From Amphibalanus amphitrite (Eukaryota; Arthropoda; Thecostraca; Balanomorpha; Balanidae): DNA of 64,000 nt. Below the pieces are notes generated by a model, which was not told the DNA's origin, did not search any database, and saw only the letters and a program-made list of their open reading frames with translations. Positions 51,956-62,366 of this stretch are shown one piece after another. The translations under genes and the position numbers were made by a program. How positions within the stretch are numbered: position 1 is the first letter of the stretch; each line of letters begins with the position of its first letter. Location: positions 1 through 64,000 of the forward strand of contig NW_024883052.1 in the NCBI RefSeq assembly GCF_019059575.1, given 5' to 3'.

Positions 51956-52955
51956 AAGGACCCATTAAGCCAACATATGGTCCTCTGAGGTCAAACAAAG
52001 TCCTTCTGACCAATTCAGCATGCATCAAATTTGACGTTTTTGTGGAAGACTTATGCTGAATAGGTTACTTTTGACAACAAGCTTTTATGACATTGCTTTT
52101 ATCGGCATCGCGTTTCTCTCGTCGAGATGCGCCGAAAGGACTATAACTTGACATGAAAAGGTCAACTTATAGTTACTCTCATCTTATATAGTTATACTTC
52201 TAGTTATACCTATTTATTTTTAGCTCGGGTCAAGGACCAAGGTCACGGAAAAGTTCACGTTGCATCAGTCAATTTGTGTCGTTGAGCTAAGCGCACCAAA
52301 CGTGTTTTGATCCTTCTAGCATGTCTCAATCTAAAGTTATTGTAAAAAACTGACCGTTGATGACCCGAGTCCTGAGATGGCATCATGAGCATAAAGATGG
52401 GCCACGAGTGCAATTTTTCGATTCAGCGTGTCATGTTTACCTGTATTCTGATCAGTGTTAAGCATGACTTTCGTCCAAAAGAAATGCCGTTGATTTGTTC
52501 CCCTTGACTTATAGGTACCTAATGGAATTGGAGAAGTTCCCAAATGGATATGACCTTGGGTCACCGCTATTAAAATTCCGACACATGTAATCAAATTGTT
52601 GGTACTGACTGCTGATTCCTTCCCGCAATAGCCTGAGTTTCAAACTTCTAGGGTACCTATAAACTGCAGGAATGACAAATTACGATTTGTTTAGATGCGT
52701 AATCACTTATCTTGACCTGGTGACCTGGTGTTAAGTGACCTAGGGTCGCTTTTCACACACGATGCGAAATTGATGGGCATCATAAGCTACCAAGGCTCGC
52801 CGCGCTACGCGACGCAGCTATCTTCATGCAGGCAAAAAAAAAACTGGCAAGTGTGGCCAAAGGCGCCTCCCAACACGCCATCAAGGCGAACATTAACTCA
52901 AGGCAGTGGATGCCGCTATGCTACCCATCACGTCTTGCTGGGAAGGGGGGGGGGG

Positions 52956-53931
52956 CTTTAACCCTCGCCGGAACAGGCCATTTTGCGTTCTTCGACGGCA
53001 CAGCCACCCCCCCCCCCTCGCGTTTGGCCCATGATCGAGCTAGGCAGGGGTTGGCAAATGGTGGGGCATGCCCCCTTTGGGGGTAATGAAACCGCTCGGC
53101 GGGGGGTAATGAGGGCCTCTGAGAAAGCCTCATCTTAGAACCAATGGCTCCCTTGATGGGACAGACATCACGACTGTTTGGTCCCAGGGTTCAAAGATAA
53201 AATCACTGGCCGAACGTCAACCGACGACCGTCTATTGGCGTTTTCACAGCAGCTAACGTAAAGGGGGAGAACTAGGAGTCGATCGGCCCCTGCAGCCTCT
53301 CGGCCTCTGAACTGGAGCTTTTCGGTAAAAAAAAAAAAAACGAGCGTACTACCCGTGACGATAGGAAGCCGCTGCTACCCAATTTGAAGTTCCTTGGCCA
53401 TGGGGTGACTTTCAGGAGGTCAATGACGATTTTCGAGATGATTGAGACCCGCTGTAACTTCTTGAATTGATATGTTATGGCCTAACATGATCTCAAGGAA
53501 GAACTAACAAGTCAACGGTTATTTGTGTCAAAGCCATGAAATGTTTTAGGGTAAAAAATGATCGGCTCGAGAATACAATTCTGCTGTCATTTTGACACAT
53601 CTAAGTACACTTTCAGCTAGATCCTGACCAGTGATCGGCCCTATATATTCAGATTTCAGTCTTATATGTCGGATATATCGTGAGGAAACCCAGGGACGTA
53701 AATCTATAATTGGGTTTCTGACGTCACTGTGACGTCATTTCAAGTGAGATCGACACCAAATTTTAACACAACCTCGGCTAGGTATTTAGGGAAATGTGTG
53801 CAAAGTTTCGTTTCTCTATCTCTTCGCGTTGCGACGATATCGTCGGAAAAGTAAGGGGGCAACTATGTGCCCCCCCCCCCCCCCCCCCAGCGGCTGGCGG
53901 GTGGCGCGGAGGCCCAGCGGCCGCAGGGTTA
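52956..53931. mobile_element. TTAA-type element, second copy
   Basis: It starts TTAACCCTCGCCGGAACAGG and ends CCCAGCGGCCGCAGGGTTAT, where the final TTAA is mutated to TTAT. A G5/C19 hairpin precedes the right end. The interior (53330-53440 and the AAAGTTTCG...GCGACGATAT block near 53800) recurs at 58460-58570 and 59200-59240. Confidence 0.55.
53870..53888 (+). repeat. Poly-C run, the longest of many
   Basis: 19 C. Other runs of 13 or more C or G: 8355-8370, 13345-13359, 16238-16251, 19383-19397 (followed by CA repeats to about 19411), 23541-23553, 30774-30788, 40449-40462 and 51898-51911. Confidence 0.95.
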
Positions 53932-53965
53932 TGATACAAATAGTTTGCATTTATGGCCTTTTGGG

Positions 53966-54082
53966 TAACGGGTCCAACTGGTTCCGAATTCAATTTACAC
54001 CGGGTCTGACTGGTTCTAAAAATGTCCAGTCGAGTCTGGTTCGAGTCTAATTCCAAGCATTTTCACCTTTTGCCACCTCTAT
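53966..54082. mobile_element. Truncated end of the TAGAGGTGGC hAT-like family
   Basis: Segments GGGTCCAACTGGTTCC, CCGGGTCTGACTGGTTC and the end CACCTTTTGCCACCTCTA match the right part of the 1566-1965 element. The left end is missing, and the fragment abuts the right end of a TTAA-type element near 53931. Confidence 0.65.
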
Positions 54083-54473
54083 TTACGAGTGTCTGATTCA
54101 TGCAGGGGTAAGAAAAAAATTGAAAAACCCAGAGTTCCTAAACCTAATTAAACGAATAAATGCAAGCGGTTAAGTAAAAGCGGTAAAAGCTGGCCAGTGC
54201 AACATCGCCGATCAAGTTGCGGTGCGATCGATCCATAAAATGAACTTGTGGGAAAAATAATTCAGGAGCAGGTAGGCATCTGTTTAATTGGCTTCCTGGC
54301 CGCTGTTCTATCAAAAGCGTATAATTTGTTTCAGAATTTAGAAGTACCAACACCTTGTTTGTCTCGTGTAAGCCACGAGCGCCATCAATAGTTTAAAAAT
54401 CCAAAGAAAAATCGATGCTGTGAATTTCTCGATACCTGCTTTTTGTATTAAGCTCTAGTTCGAGCTGTAATCC

Positions 54474-54482
54474 ATTATAAAA
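54474..54482 (+). promoter_or_regulatory. TATA-like box of the secreted-protein gene
   Basis: ATTATAAAA lies 36 bp upstream of the start codon at 54518. Spacing implies a very short 5' leader, typical of small single-exon secreted-protein genes. No other core element was identified. Confidence 0.45.
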
Positions 54483-54517
54483 TTCAAGTTTTTTCACAAA
54501 ATAATTCCAATAACAAC

Positions 54518-54964
54518 ATGAAGCTGGTGTATTTAATTTTCATATCGAGCGTTATTGCAGCGAGTAATGCATACACGAATCATTATAGAAATGCCAATAC
54601 AAATACAATGGCATCAAGTCGCATGACACTCGGCAATGAAAATGAATTGAGTAGAGAAGACGAGAAGCTAGTGGAGGCTATTTCTGGTGAGGTTTACCAC
54701 ATGCTTTCAAAATTGTTGCATGAACTAGACTACCGAGTTCGAAAACACCTGAGAGATGATCGGGAAAAAGAAGAGAAAAATGAAGAAAAGCTTCTTTCCT
54801 GGATGGAAACACACGAAGAAACACTCCGTCAAGTTGGTAAGGAGTGCAGTGGGAGGAGCAGCGAGGATCCAGTGTCAACGGACGATTGCAAGGACTGTGA
54901 TAAGGAAGACGACGACAACACTAATACCCAATCACACCGAAGGCGTGTTTTATACTGGACCTAA
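54518..54964 (+). CDS. Small secreted acidic protein, intronless, unknown family
   Basis: This open frame of 148 residues begins with a clear signal peptide (MKLVYLIFISSVIAASNA, likely cut near residue 18). A Thr/Asn-rich segment follows, then a highly charged, probably helical region (about residues 45-107) and a short tail with three Cys (110, 124, 127) among many Asp and Glu. It ends in a basic cluster SHRRR followed by VLYWT, which resembles a convertase site releasing a short C-terminal piece (inference). A TATA-like element (54474-54482) lies about 40 bp before the ATG. No consensus AATAAA was seen, only an AATAATAAG near 54990. The gene sits alone in a field of transposon remnants on the strand opposite CaMKII. 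I recognise no family. It could be a lineage-specific secreted factor. Confidence 0.65.
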   Translation: MKLVYLIFISSVIAASNAYTNHYRNANTNTMASSRMTLGNENELSREDEKLVEAISGEVYHMLSKLLHELDYRVRKHLRDDREKEEKNEEKLLSWMETHEETLRQVGKECSGRSSEDPVSTDDCKDCDKEDDDNTNTQSHRRRVLYWT

Positions 54965-55723
54965 GTGCTACAACCAAATCAACATAGTAAATAATAAGAA
55001 CCAATGTTTCATTTTCAGAAGTGATTTATTTTCTGGTTTTTCATTTTCTTAAGTCTCTGGGGTCCTGCCTTTTATCTGACAAGTTATTAATACATGCCTA
55101 TATTTACAGTCGAGCACGCGTCGTTTAATCCAGCACCGCTTGGGCTGTTTCCTAGGCCGCAACCGCCTTGAAAGGGGTCGGGTCTGAGACCTTCCTGCTA
55201 TCTCGAGAACCAATGGTGGTATCGAGCTCCGTGAGGGGACGTTTAACAGCTCTCTACGAGATCTTCCCAAAGCACTCAAGATTTAGGTCAACTTTCGGGT
55301 CATTATCAGATCAACGCTTAAATTCTGGGGTACAGCTGCATGATCAGCATTAGAAACGGCGGAATCAGTAGTTTTTGCCCGAAATTCAGCCAAAATGACA
55401 TCAAAGCCCTTACATCAAAGCCTTTACTTTATGCATCTCTCAAATACATTTTGATCAAATTACATAAAGTTGCGCAAAGCACGTCAAATGTAGGAGAAGG
55501 TATACAAAGTTTCACATTAACAGATCGAATGCTTCCTGAGTTATTCAAGAACAGAATGGGACGTTCCGTACCCGGCTCGGTCGTGGTTTTGTGCGTCGCA
55601 ATCTGAGAAAGAAAACAAGGCTCACAAAAATGACTCGTTTTAACCCGCGCCTTGCTGGAGGGGGGACGCCCCCTCAGGTTTTGAATATCCGTTTTAAGCC
55701 ACGCCCCGTAGAGAATTCCATGA

Positions 55724-56235
55724 CAAAATATCGAAACGCAAAATATCGAATCGCAAAATATCGAATGCAAATTATCGAAAGCAAAACATCGAAGTTGCAA
55801 AATATCGAAACCGCAAAATATCGAAATCGCACAATATCGAAATCGCACAATATCGAGTCGCATAATATCGAAATTGCAAAATATGGAAATAGCATAATAC
55901 TGTGCATAATATCAAATAGCAAAATATCGCAATGGCAAAATATCGAAAGACAAAATATCGAACGCCAAATATCGGAGAGACAAAATATCGAAAGCAAAGT
56001 ATCGAAAAGACAAAAGATCAAGTGCAAAATATCGAAAGACAAAATGTCGAAAAGAGATAATATCGAAAGCGGAATATCGAAAAGGCAAAATATCGATTGC
56101 ATAATATCGAAAAGACAAAATATCAATAGCAGAATATCGAAAAGACAAAATATCCGAAAGCATAATATCGAAAAGACAAAGTATCGAGTGCAAAATATCG
56201 AACAGTCAAAATATTGAAAAAGCAAAATATCAAAA
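55724..56235 (+). repeat. ATATCGAAA minisatellite, left arm
   Basis: About 34 degenerate units of 14-16 bp with consensus near GACAAAATATCGAAA. It faces an inverted counterpart at 56735-57180. Confidence 0.9.
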
Positions 56236-56296
56236 AGACGAAGGCATATGCAGCACCAGGGTGTGATAATTGACGAGGCACTAAAACTTGATTCCA

Positions 56297-56420
56297 TGAC
56301 AACTGAAGCAGTGACAACTGAACCAGTCACAGCTAAACCGATGACAATTTAACCAGTGAACAGCTGAACCAGTGGACAGCTAAACCAGTGGACAGTTGAA
56401 CCAGTGGACAACTGAACCAT
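56297..56420 (+). repeat. ACTGAACCAGTGGACAG minisatellite
   Basis: About seven units of 17-19 bp (GACAACTGAACCAGT, then GGACAGCTAAACCAGT variants) between the two minisatellite arms. Confidence 0.8.
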
Positions 56421-56500
56421 TAGTTGATTAAACCCATCCCCTTATTGGCGTTTCAATAGAGGGAAACAGTTACATTGGGTCTACAATACTCGTAATAATC

Positions 56501-56665
56501 AAACCTTATCAAACCTAATCAAACCTAACCCAACGTAACCAAACCTAACCCAACTTGGCCTAACCCATCCCAACCCAACCAAACCTAACCTAACCCAACT
56601 TAACCCAACCCAACCTAACCTAACCTAACTTAACCTAATTTAACCCAACCCAACCCAGCCTAACA
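56501..56665. repeat. Degenerate CCTAA/CCCAA pentamer tract
   Basis: Runs of AACCTAACCTAACC and AACCCAACCC. CCTAA is the complement of TTAGG, the common arthropod telomere repeat. The tract is degenerate and interstitial. Confidence 0.7.
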
Positions 56666-56734
56666 CAGCCTGTGATGTTTTTTGCATTTCAAAGCAAAAA
56701 GTGTCGGAAATGTCAATGCATCAGCGATTCTTTT

Positions 56735-57180
56735 CAATATCCTGCTTTCGATATTTTGTCTTTTCAATATTCTCTGAACCGATAAGTTGTCTTTCCGATA
56801 TTCTGCATTCGATATTTTGTCTTTTCTATATTCTGCCTTCGATTATTCGTCTTTTGGATGTTCTGCTTTCGATATTTTGTCTTTTCGATATTCTGCATTC
56901 GATATTTTGTCTTTTCAAAATTTTGTCTTTCGATATTTTGCCTGTACGATAGGTATCCTGTCTTTTCGATATTTTGTCTTTCGATATTTTGCAACTTCAA
57001 TATTATGCTAACTATTCGATATTTTGCGATTTCGATATTTTGCGATTCGATATTTTGCCATTTCGATATTCTGCTTTTCGATATTTCGCAACTTCGATAT
57101 TTTCCATTTCGATATTTTGCTTTCGATATTTTACCTTCTATATTTTGCAATGCGATATTTTGCATTTCGATATTTTGTCC
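56735..57180 (-). repeat. ATATCGAAA minisatellite, right arm (inverted)
   Basis: About 30 units of TTCGATATTTTGTCTTT type, the complement of the left-arm unit. It ends directly before a G-rich block (57210-57235) with G-quadruplex potential. Confidence 0.9.
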
Positions 57181-58204
57181 GGAACCCTCTGGAGCTATCG
57201 GCGGACCACCCGTGGGGGGTTGGGGTGGGGGGCGTTTCGGCCACTTCCCCCCCACCCACTAAGATCTCGAAGAGCTACCGGCCGATTTTAAAAATCCAAA
57301 CGGCATTCGATAGCCCCACCGGAGAACTACCGCGTGACCCAATTTCAATGACCTCGGTCAAACTGATGACGTCACAGGTTACGTCGAATGTCGCATTTTC
57401 AGCTTTTATAGGCATTCCAGGAAATGCGTTGTAAAATCGAGTAAAAGGCATAGTAACCAAAAATAATCTATGAAGAACTGTTCGTGAAACACATAGTCGT
57501 ATTCCTATTTGATGTCACTAATATAAGGTCAGGCCACAGAGGTCAGGTCACCGAGGGTCACAATATGAAAGTGTCGTGCGACGCATGTTCTATGGTGCAT
57601 TTTACATGATCAACGCGAGTATGAGGGTAAGGCGACCTTTGGGGCCAGCTTAGGTTATGTTCTGGTGAAGGCCACGTCAAGATCAGGTCAAATAAGGTCA
57701 AATTTGAAAGTTGATATTTCTGCATAAAATGGGTATTAATTCAATGCAACGAGGAGTCTAATGGTGGTCTTCGTTTTGCGCTAAGTGGTCTAGGATTGGA
57801 GAAACAAATTGAATTTGAACTAATTGACGTCTTCAATTTTGAACAGTTTTTATTCGCTATAACTGGGCCAGAAAAAGAGAGATCGATCAAATTTGGTGTG
57901 TGGATAGAAGACGGTAGGGACTAAAATATTTATTCAGTTTTTTTATTTCGAAAACTTAAAGGGTTTTTGGCTATTATATATAAAATTGTTTTTTTAGCTC
58001 AAAATCCAAAAATCTAAAAAGTCCGAAATCGCCTCCCTAGAGCCCTGTTAATTCTACACCTTTTATGTTTTTAACATTTTTCTGCAGTTTCAAAGATGTG
58101 GGCCTGACAGCTCTTCCCGCGAAACTTTTTTTTGGGTCGAAAATGGCAGAAGATGACGTCATTCTGACGTCATCTGTAATTAACCTATCATAGCCACCGG
58201 AAAA

Positions 58205-59300
58205 TTTTTGAGCACAATGTGTAAAATTGATGCTCAGAGGGTTTATAAGTTTCGTAGCGATATCTGCCGTCGTTTCGGATATATCTACGGAAAAAGACAG
58301 GGGGGGGTCCGTTTGCCCCCCCCCCCTCACTACATGGCGCGGCTTGACCCTCGCCCGCACTGGTGTTTTGCCAGCCGCGAACGTATAAAGGGGGGGAGGG
58401 GGTCCGTAATCCGTTGGACCCCTCCTTGCCATTTTGCCCCTGATCGAGCTGCTTGAGCGTCGTGAAAAAAAGAGCGTGTTGCTCGTGACGAGAGCAAGCC
58501 GATGATACCCAATTTTAAGGTCCTAGGTCATTGGTTGACCTTCCAGGTCAGGTCAATGACCCAAAAGTCGGGAAAATCGGGACCTATTAGAACGTCGTAA
58601 AGTGTGGCTGCCATGGGGTTTTCGGGGTGCTGATCACGAATATTATGTTAGTTTTGATCACAGATGATGTCTTCATGCATTTAGGCCAGGTCGGGTCAAG
58701 TCAGGTCAGGTCAACCAATAGGATTGTTGCCGGGTATTTGTAGTAGGTGTCAACCGCCTCTGACAGCTTCGTAACATGTTACGAAGGCACCAAAACTACT
58801 TCGTGAATGTTCAAATGATTGCTAAATTCATAGATAACATGAACTACCATGTAGTAGTTCATGTTATCTATGCTAAATTCAAACTCAGCTCCAAAAACTA
58901 GCCTAAAATCATGTAAAACTCGAAAAAGTGGACCAAGGTCATCAAGGTCAATGACTTGACCTGACCTTCGGGTGACCTGAAGGTCACATCCACCCTAATG
59001 CATGGGAGAAACATCATATCCCATGTTTGAACGCTTGAAACCACGAAAAGACTGCAAACGAGTGGCTAATGCGAGCCGACACTTGCGCCGAACCACGATT
59101 CCATTCAAATTTGGTCTCGAAAAGTAGGTCTATGGTCAAGAGTCATTTGGTTCAGGGTCATTAAATTTTTAGGGGAGGTGTAAAATTGATTAATGCGAGG
59201 GTACTGAAAGTTTCGTCGCGATCGGGCGCTTTTTACGCGAGCTATTTGCGAAAAACCAAAGAGGGGGGGGGGGTCCGTTCGACCCCCACGATGCTTGGCC
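58205..59300 (+). mobile_element. Head-to-tail TTAA-type copies sharing one TTGA junction
   Basis: A right end (G8-TCCGTTTG-C11, then ACATGGCGCGGCTTGA) runs directly into a left end (TTGACCCTCGCCCGCACTGG) that matches 52956 onward. The second copy reaches another G-tract hairpin at 59264-59290 (GGGGGTCCGTTCGACCCCC). The TTAA is changed to TTGA. Confidence 0.5.
58829..58872. repeat. 44-bp hairpin between direct repeats
   Basis: Arms CATAGATAACATGAACTAC and GTAGTTCATGTTATCTATG pair perfectly. GCTAAATTCA occurs on both sides. Confidence 0.9.
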
Positions 59301-59476
59301 TCTCTTCCTTGGCTCTCCACTCTCTGGCTGGCACGCGATGGCAGCGTCATCTATACATTCTAAAGTCAACCATACAGAGCCCCCAAGCGGATGATACCGT
59401 CAACAGCAAATTGCCAATCTGGTGAACGGTCCGATTGCCATAAGGACTTTTTTGTTAGGCACTGCAGAGTGCAGTA

Positions 59477-59756
59477 TTGATATAAATGGGAAAGGCAATG
59501 GGAACGTGTTGTTTTATATATTAAAAATGGTTGCACATGTGTGTCGGGAACAATCTTTTAATCACCCCATATAAAAATAACTACATTCAAATACAATCGA
59601 GGTTGAACCTTGATCGTTCGACCTCGCCTGTATTTGAATTTTGAATGCAAATATTTCTATATCGTGTGATCAAGGGATTATTCCAGAAGCACATGTGTAA
59701 CCAATTTTAATATGAAAACATCACGTTCCCATTGCCTTTCCAATTTGTATCATATC
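59477..59756. mobile_element. Inverted-repeat MITE, about 280 bp
   Basis: Arms AAAGGCAATGGGAACGTG ... TGCACATGTG and CACATGTG ... CACGTTCCCATTGCCTTT are inverted. A second, inner inversion (TACATTCAAATACAATCGAGG against CCTCGCCTGTATTTGAA) lies within. It is located in the TTAA-element cluster. Confidence 0.65.
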
Positions 59757-61433
59757 CTATATCTATGAAATTACAATAAAGTTCAGTATGCTTAATGAAA
59801 GAGTACCTACCTATTAAAGGGCAAACATTGTGTCTTTTATTTGGCCCTTTTTTAGCCTACGAATATATTCAAGAATCAATTTTATATAAATAAGCGGACC
59901 GGTTTCGTCAGTCAAAGGTCACCTCAGCGCCTTTTCAAAAACTGTTTTTGTCTTTACTACATACCTGTCCAATATATTTACCTATTCAAATACATTTGAA
60001 TTCTTCCGCTTCAATCGCATGCGCGAGGTTCAGGTGCGTGCAATGCGAGCGTGCTTCCATACATTTGAATAGGTTCTCGCATGCGATTTCCTGACTGCGA
60101 AAAGAGTCTGTTTCAGGCTTTACATGTGTTTAGCTCCACGAAACGGATCGACTGATCTGCAACATGACCTAAACCGGTCGACCCGACCTATGCCCAAATT
60201 TTTCAAGTTGACCTTTTAGTGTCAAATTGTCGTTCATTCGATGCGTCTCGACAAGAGGAACACGATGCCGGTATAATTAAGCTCGTGCAAGTTTTATGTC
60301 AAGATGTTTTGCATAAGAACTTACTAGGTATCCGCTACTGAGCTATGCGTCGGTTTGTTGAAAATTGTTCAAGTCTGACCTGGAAAATGGCGAAATTTTA
60401 CCGTTGATGACCTCTGGTTACCTGACCTTTGACCTGAACTAAAAATAGACGGTAGTAATTTAGTTATAACTTTTAGTCTCATTCAAACACTACTTACTGC
60501 GTGTCGCTCCGTGGCCCAGGAGCCCAGTAGAAGGGGGTAAAAACGCCCCCCCCCCCCAGCAGGGCGTGGAAATCCAGGAGCCCCAGCGGGGCGCGGGTTA
60601 AGTGAGAAGTGCCTGGAAATAAAGTGGGCCAAATCCAGACTGAATAAAATCGGTACATGTAGGTAGCATGGGGACTTGGGAGTCTAACTTGAGTATAGCT
60701 TAGATGTCATAGATATCGTCTTGTCATGGGAACAGGGAAGCATGCTCGGCTGCCTAGAAAATCTATCTCGATGAGGGGCGGGCTGAGGGGGTATTCGGCC
60801 GACCCCCAAACTCCAGCCGTTGTAAAAAGGCGAATGCGTTCCAGTGGTACTACTACATGTTTGCTTTGTTCGATGCTCATGTATCTGTGATGAGTGCGTG
60901 TCAGATTTGCCTGAATGTTCGGTCTGCGCTCTGCAGTTACATCCTTGGTGAACTGTGAGGATGCTTCATGCTGCATTCAAAAGGTAAGAGCCATCCGCCA
61001 ACATTGTTGCATCGACATGAAAGCTGGACCTATCAACAAATCTACGTAAGCAGTCACGAGTATATAAGCCTGCAGTGCAGCGGTCCGCACAGCTTTGGCC
61101 AGTGTTGTGCATGCGGCCCTCCATGTATTAAGTGGTTGGTTGCCAACATCACAATAATCGATCTGCATTGATGAATCGTCTAATGGCGATTGAGAACTAC
61201 TACCGAAATGTGTGCACGAACCCTCTTCTCATTTCTATTGAGTCATTTTACAGGAGCGTCTCTGTCGTTCAAAGTTATTTCACCAAAAGCACATAGGCTA
61301 ACCATAAACCAACCACTCTTTTGCTGGAGGGCCGTACGTATGTACATCATGCGGCCGATGTGCCACGGCTACATATACGTCTTGCATGGACGGACGTCCA
61401 CGTCGGGCATTCATAAACATTGCCCGAAGTCCC

Positions 61434-61475
61434 GGGGAGTCCCTGGGGAGTCCCGGGGAGTCCCTGGGGAGTCCC
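61434..61475 (+). repeat. GGGGAGTCCC tandem decamers
   Basis: Four copies at 61434, 61445, 61455 and 61466. On the minus strand each reads GGGACTCCCC. Confidence 0.85.
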
Positions 61476-61710
61476 CATGAGTCTGTGTACGTGTTTGGTC
61501 TGTGCAGAGCCCCGCCACTCGCTCACTCCGCGTCTAACTTGCTGGACGTGCCTCCGAGGCAGTGAGGCAGGATTCAGGACGATTGGGAGGTGGCCCGCCT
61601 GTCTCCGAGACAACGAGGCAGGAGGCGCGCTGTCTCAGCAACAGACAGGCGGGCTGTCTCACTGTGGCAGCAAGGCTGGGTGTCTCATCGAGGCAGCGAG
61701 TCGCGGTACG

Positions 61711-62124
61711 TCCCTGATCTCACGGAGTCCACAAGAGCACCGCCGGTGTCCTTTCTGCGCCGGTCCTGAGATTGAAGAGATGGAGGACCGCAACGGATTC
61801 TCACATCGGCTCGATGGCAAAGGATTTCGCTTTCCCAAGCCACCCTGTGAACGGCATGATGAGAAACGCGAAGACTCGCGAGATGGAGATAAGACAGCAT
61901 CTTTCAAAAGATCCAACTCGACCAGTGGAGGTGCATCGATACCAGTGTCGCAAGCTTCGTCTCCAGCTAGGCGAGATAACAGCGAGTCAGGTAACGACTC
62001 GCCTTCGAGACGGCCAAGAGTTGGCTCGGGATCGCCTCCAAAAAGTCCTTTGAGAGTGTTTGGATCGCCTCCGAGAAGTCCGTCGAAATCGTTGGGATCA
62101 TCTCCAGGACGTACATTCAAATAG
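61711..62124 (+). CDS. Possible coding exon: Ser/Pro/Arg-rich protein tail
   Basis: This is the 3' part of a 234-codon open frame that starts at 61420. From about 61711 the translation looks protein-like: a CPFC pair, then EIEEMEDRNGFSHRLDGKGF, then a basic and serine-rich stretch closing with repeated SP motifs (GSPPKSP, GSPPRSPSKS, GSSPGR). The SP[KR] repeats would suit proline-directed phosphorylation. The upstream part of the frame (61420-61700) is low-complexity tandem repeat and may be non-coding. No homologue is recognised and no acceptor was fixed, so the start is arbitrary. It may be a terminal exon or chance coding in a GC-rich repeat. Confidence 0.3.
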   Translation, partial: SLISRSPQEHRRCPFCAGPEIEEMEDRNGFSHRLDGKGFRFPKPPCERHDEKREDSRDGDKTASFKRSNSTSGGASIPVSQASSPARRDNSESGNDSPSRRPRVGSGSPPKSPLRVFGSPPRSPSKSLGSSPGRTFK

Positions 62125-62156
62125 GTCGGAACACCAGCGAAGGCAAAAAGAGTGAT

Positions 62157-62366
62157 GTGACGTACCGAAATTTGAAAGTTAAGCAGTGCAAGCACCATCT
62201 TAAAGCTGTGAATCCGGCAGTGATGCGGGAATTAAAAACGCCGGCATGTGGTAGTGTGTGCAGTGGCGAAGAACGTCTTCGACAAACTAATAAGGATAAG
62301 TGCCCGCAAAACGTAAAAAACACATTTATCCCGGGAGAACGCTTTGTAGTGAATGCATTACTTTAA
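62157..62366 (+). CDS. Possible short exon or gene remnant
   Basis: An open frame 33 bp after the SP-rich frame, in a different phase, encodes YRNLKVKQCKHHLKAVNPAV, then MRELKTPACGSVCSGEERLR, ending FIPGERFVVNALL. It is basic with four spaced Cys and lacks low complexity, so it reads more like protein than most frames here. No family is recognised. If both frames are real, a short intron or a frameshift separates them. Confidence 0.2.
   Translation: MTYRNLKVKQCKHHLKAVNPAVMRELKTPACGSVCSGEERLRQTNKDKCPQNVKNTFIPGERFVVNALL

Larger units (their letters stand above)
50137..54473. other. Region upstream of CaMKII
   Basis: AT-rich DNA to 51.0 kb with no gene, then TTAA-type elements to 53.9 kb and a hAT fragment. 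Confidence 0.7.
55640..60601. mobile_element. Composite TTAA-type element or nested set, about 5 kb
   Basis: The left end TTAACCCGCGCCTTGCTGG and right end CAGCGGGGCGCGGGTTAA match each other closely in inverted orientation. Within lie the giant inverted minisatellite (55724-57180), a head-to-tail junction of two family copies near 58340, a MITE (59477-59756), and a block (60200-60340) that matches 52020-52180 in inverted orientation. It may be one large element carrying others or several adjacent copies. Confidence 0.45.
54965..61700. other. Element cluster between the secreted-protein gene and the SP-rich frame
   Basis: Mostly TTAA-type elements and the inverted minisatellite to 60.6 kb. 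60602-61400 shows nothing I can support. Confidence 0.7.

Noticed and set aside
55724-56235. CRISPR-like array
   Set aside because: Units are contiguous and degenerate with no unique spacers, and the genome is eukaryotic.
55591-57434. Long open frames rich in Ile/Ser/Lys or Phe/Arg/Tyr
   Set aside because: They follow the 15-bp ATATCGAAA unit, a multiple of three, and carry no independent protein signal.
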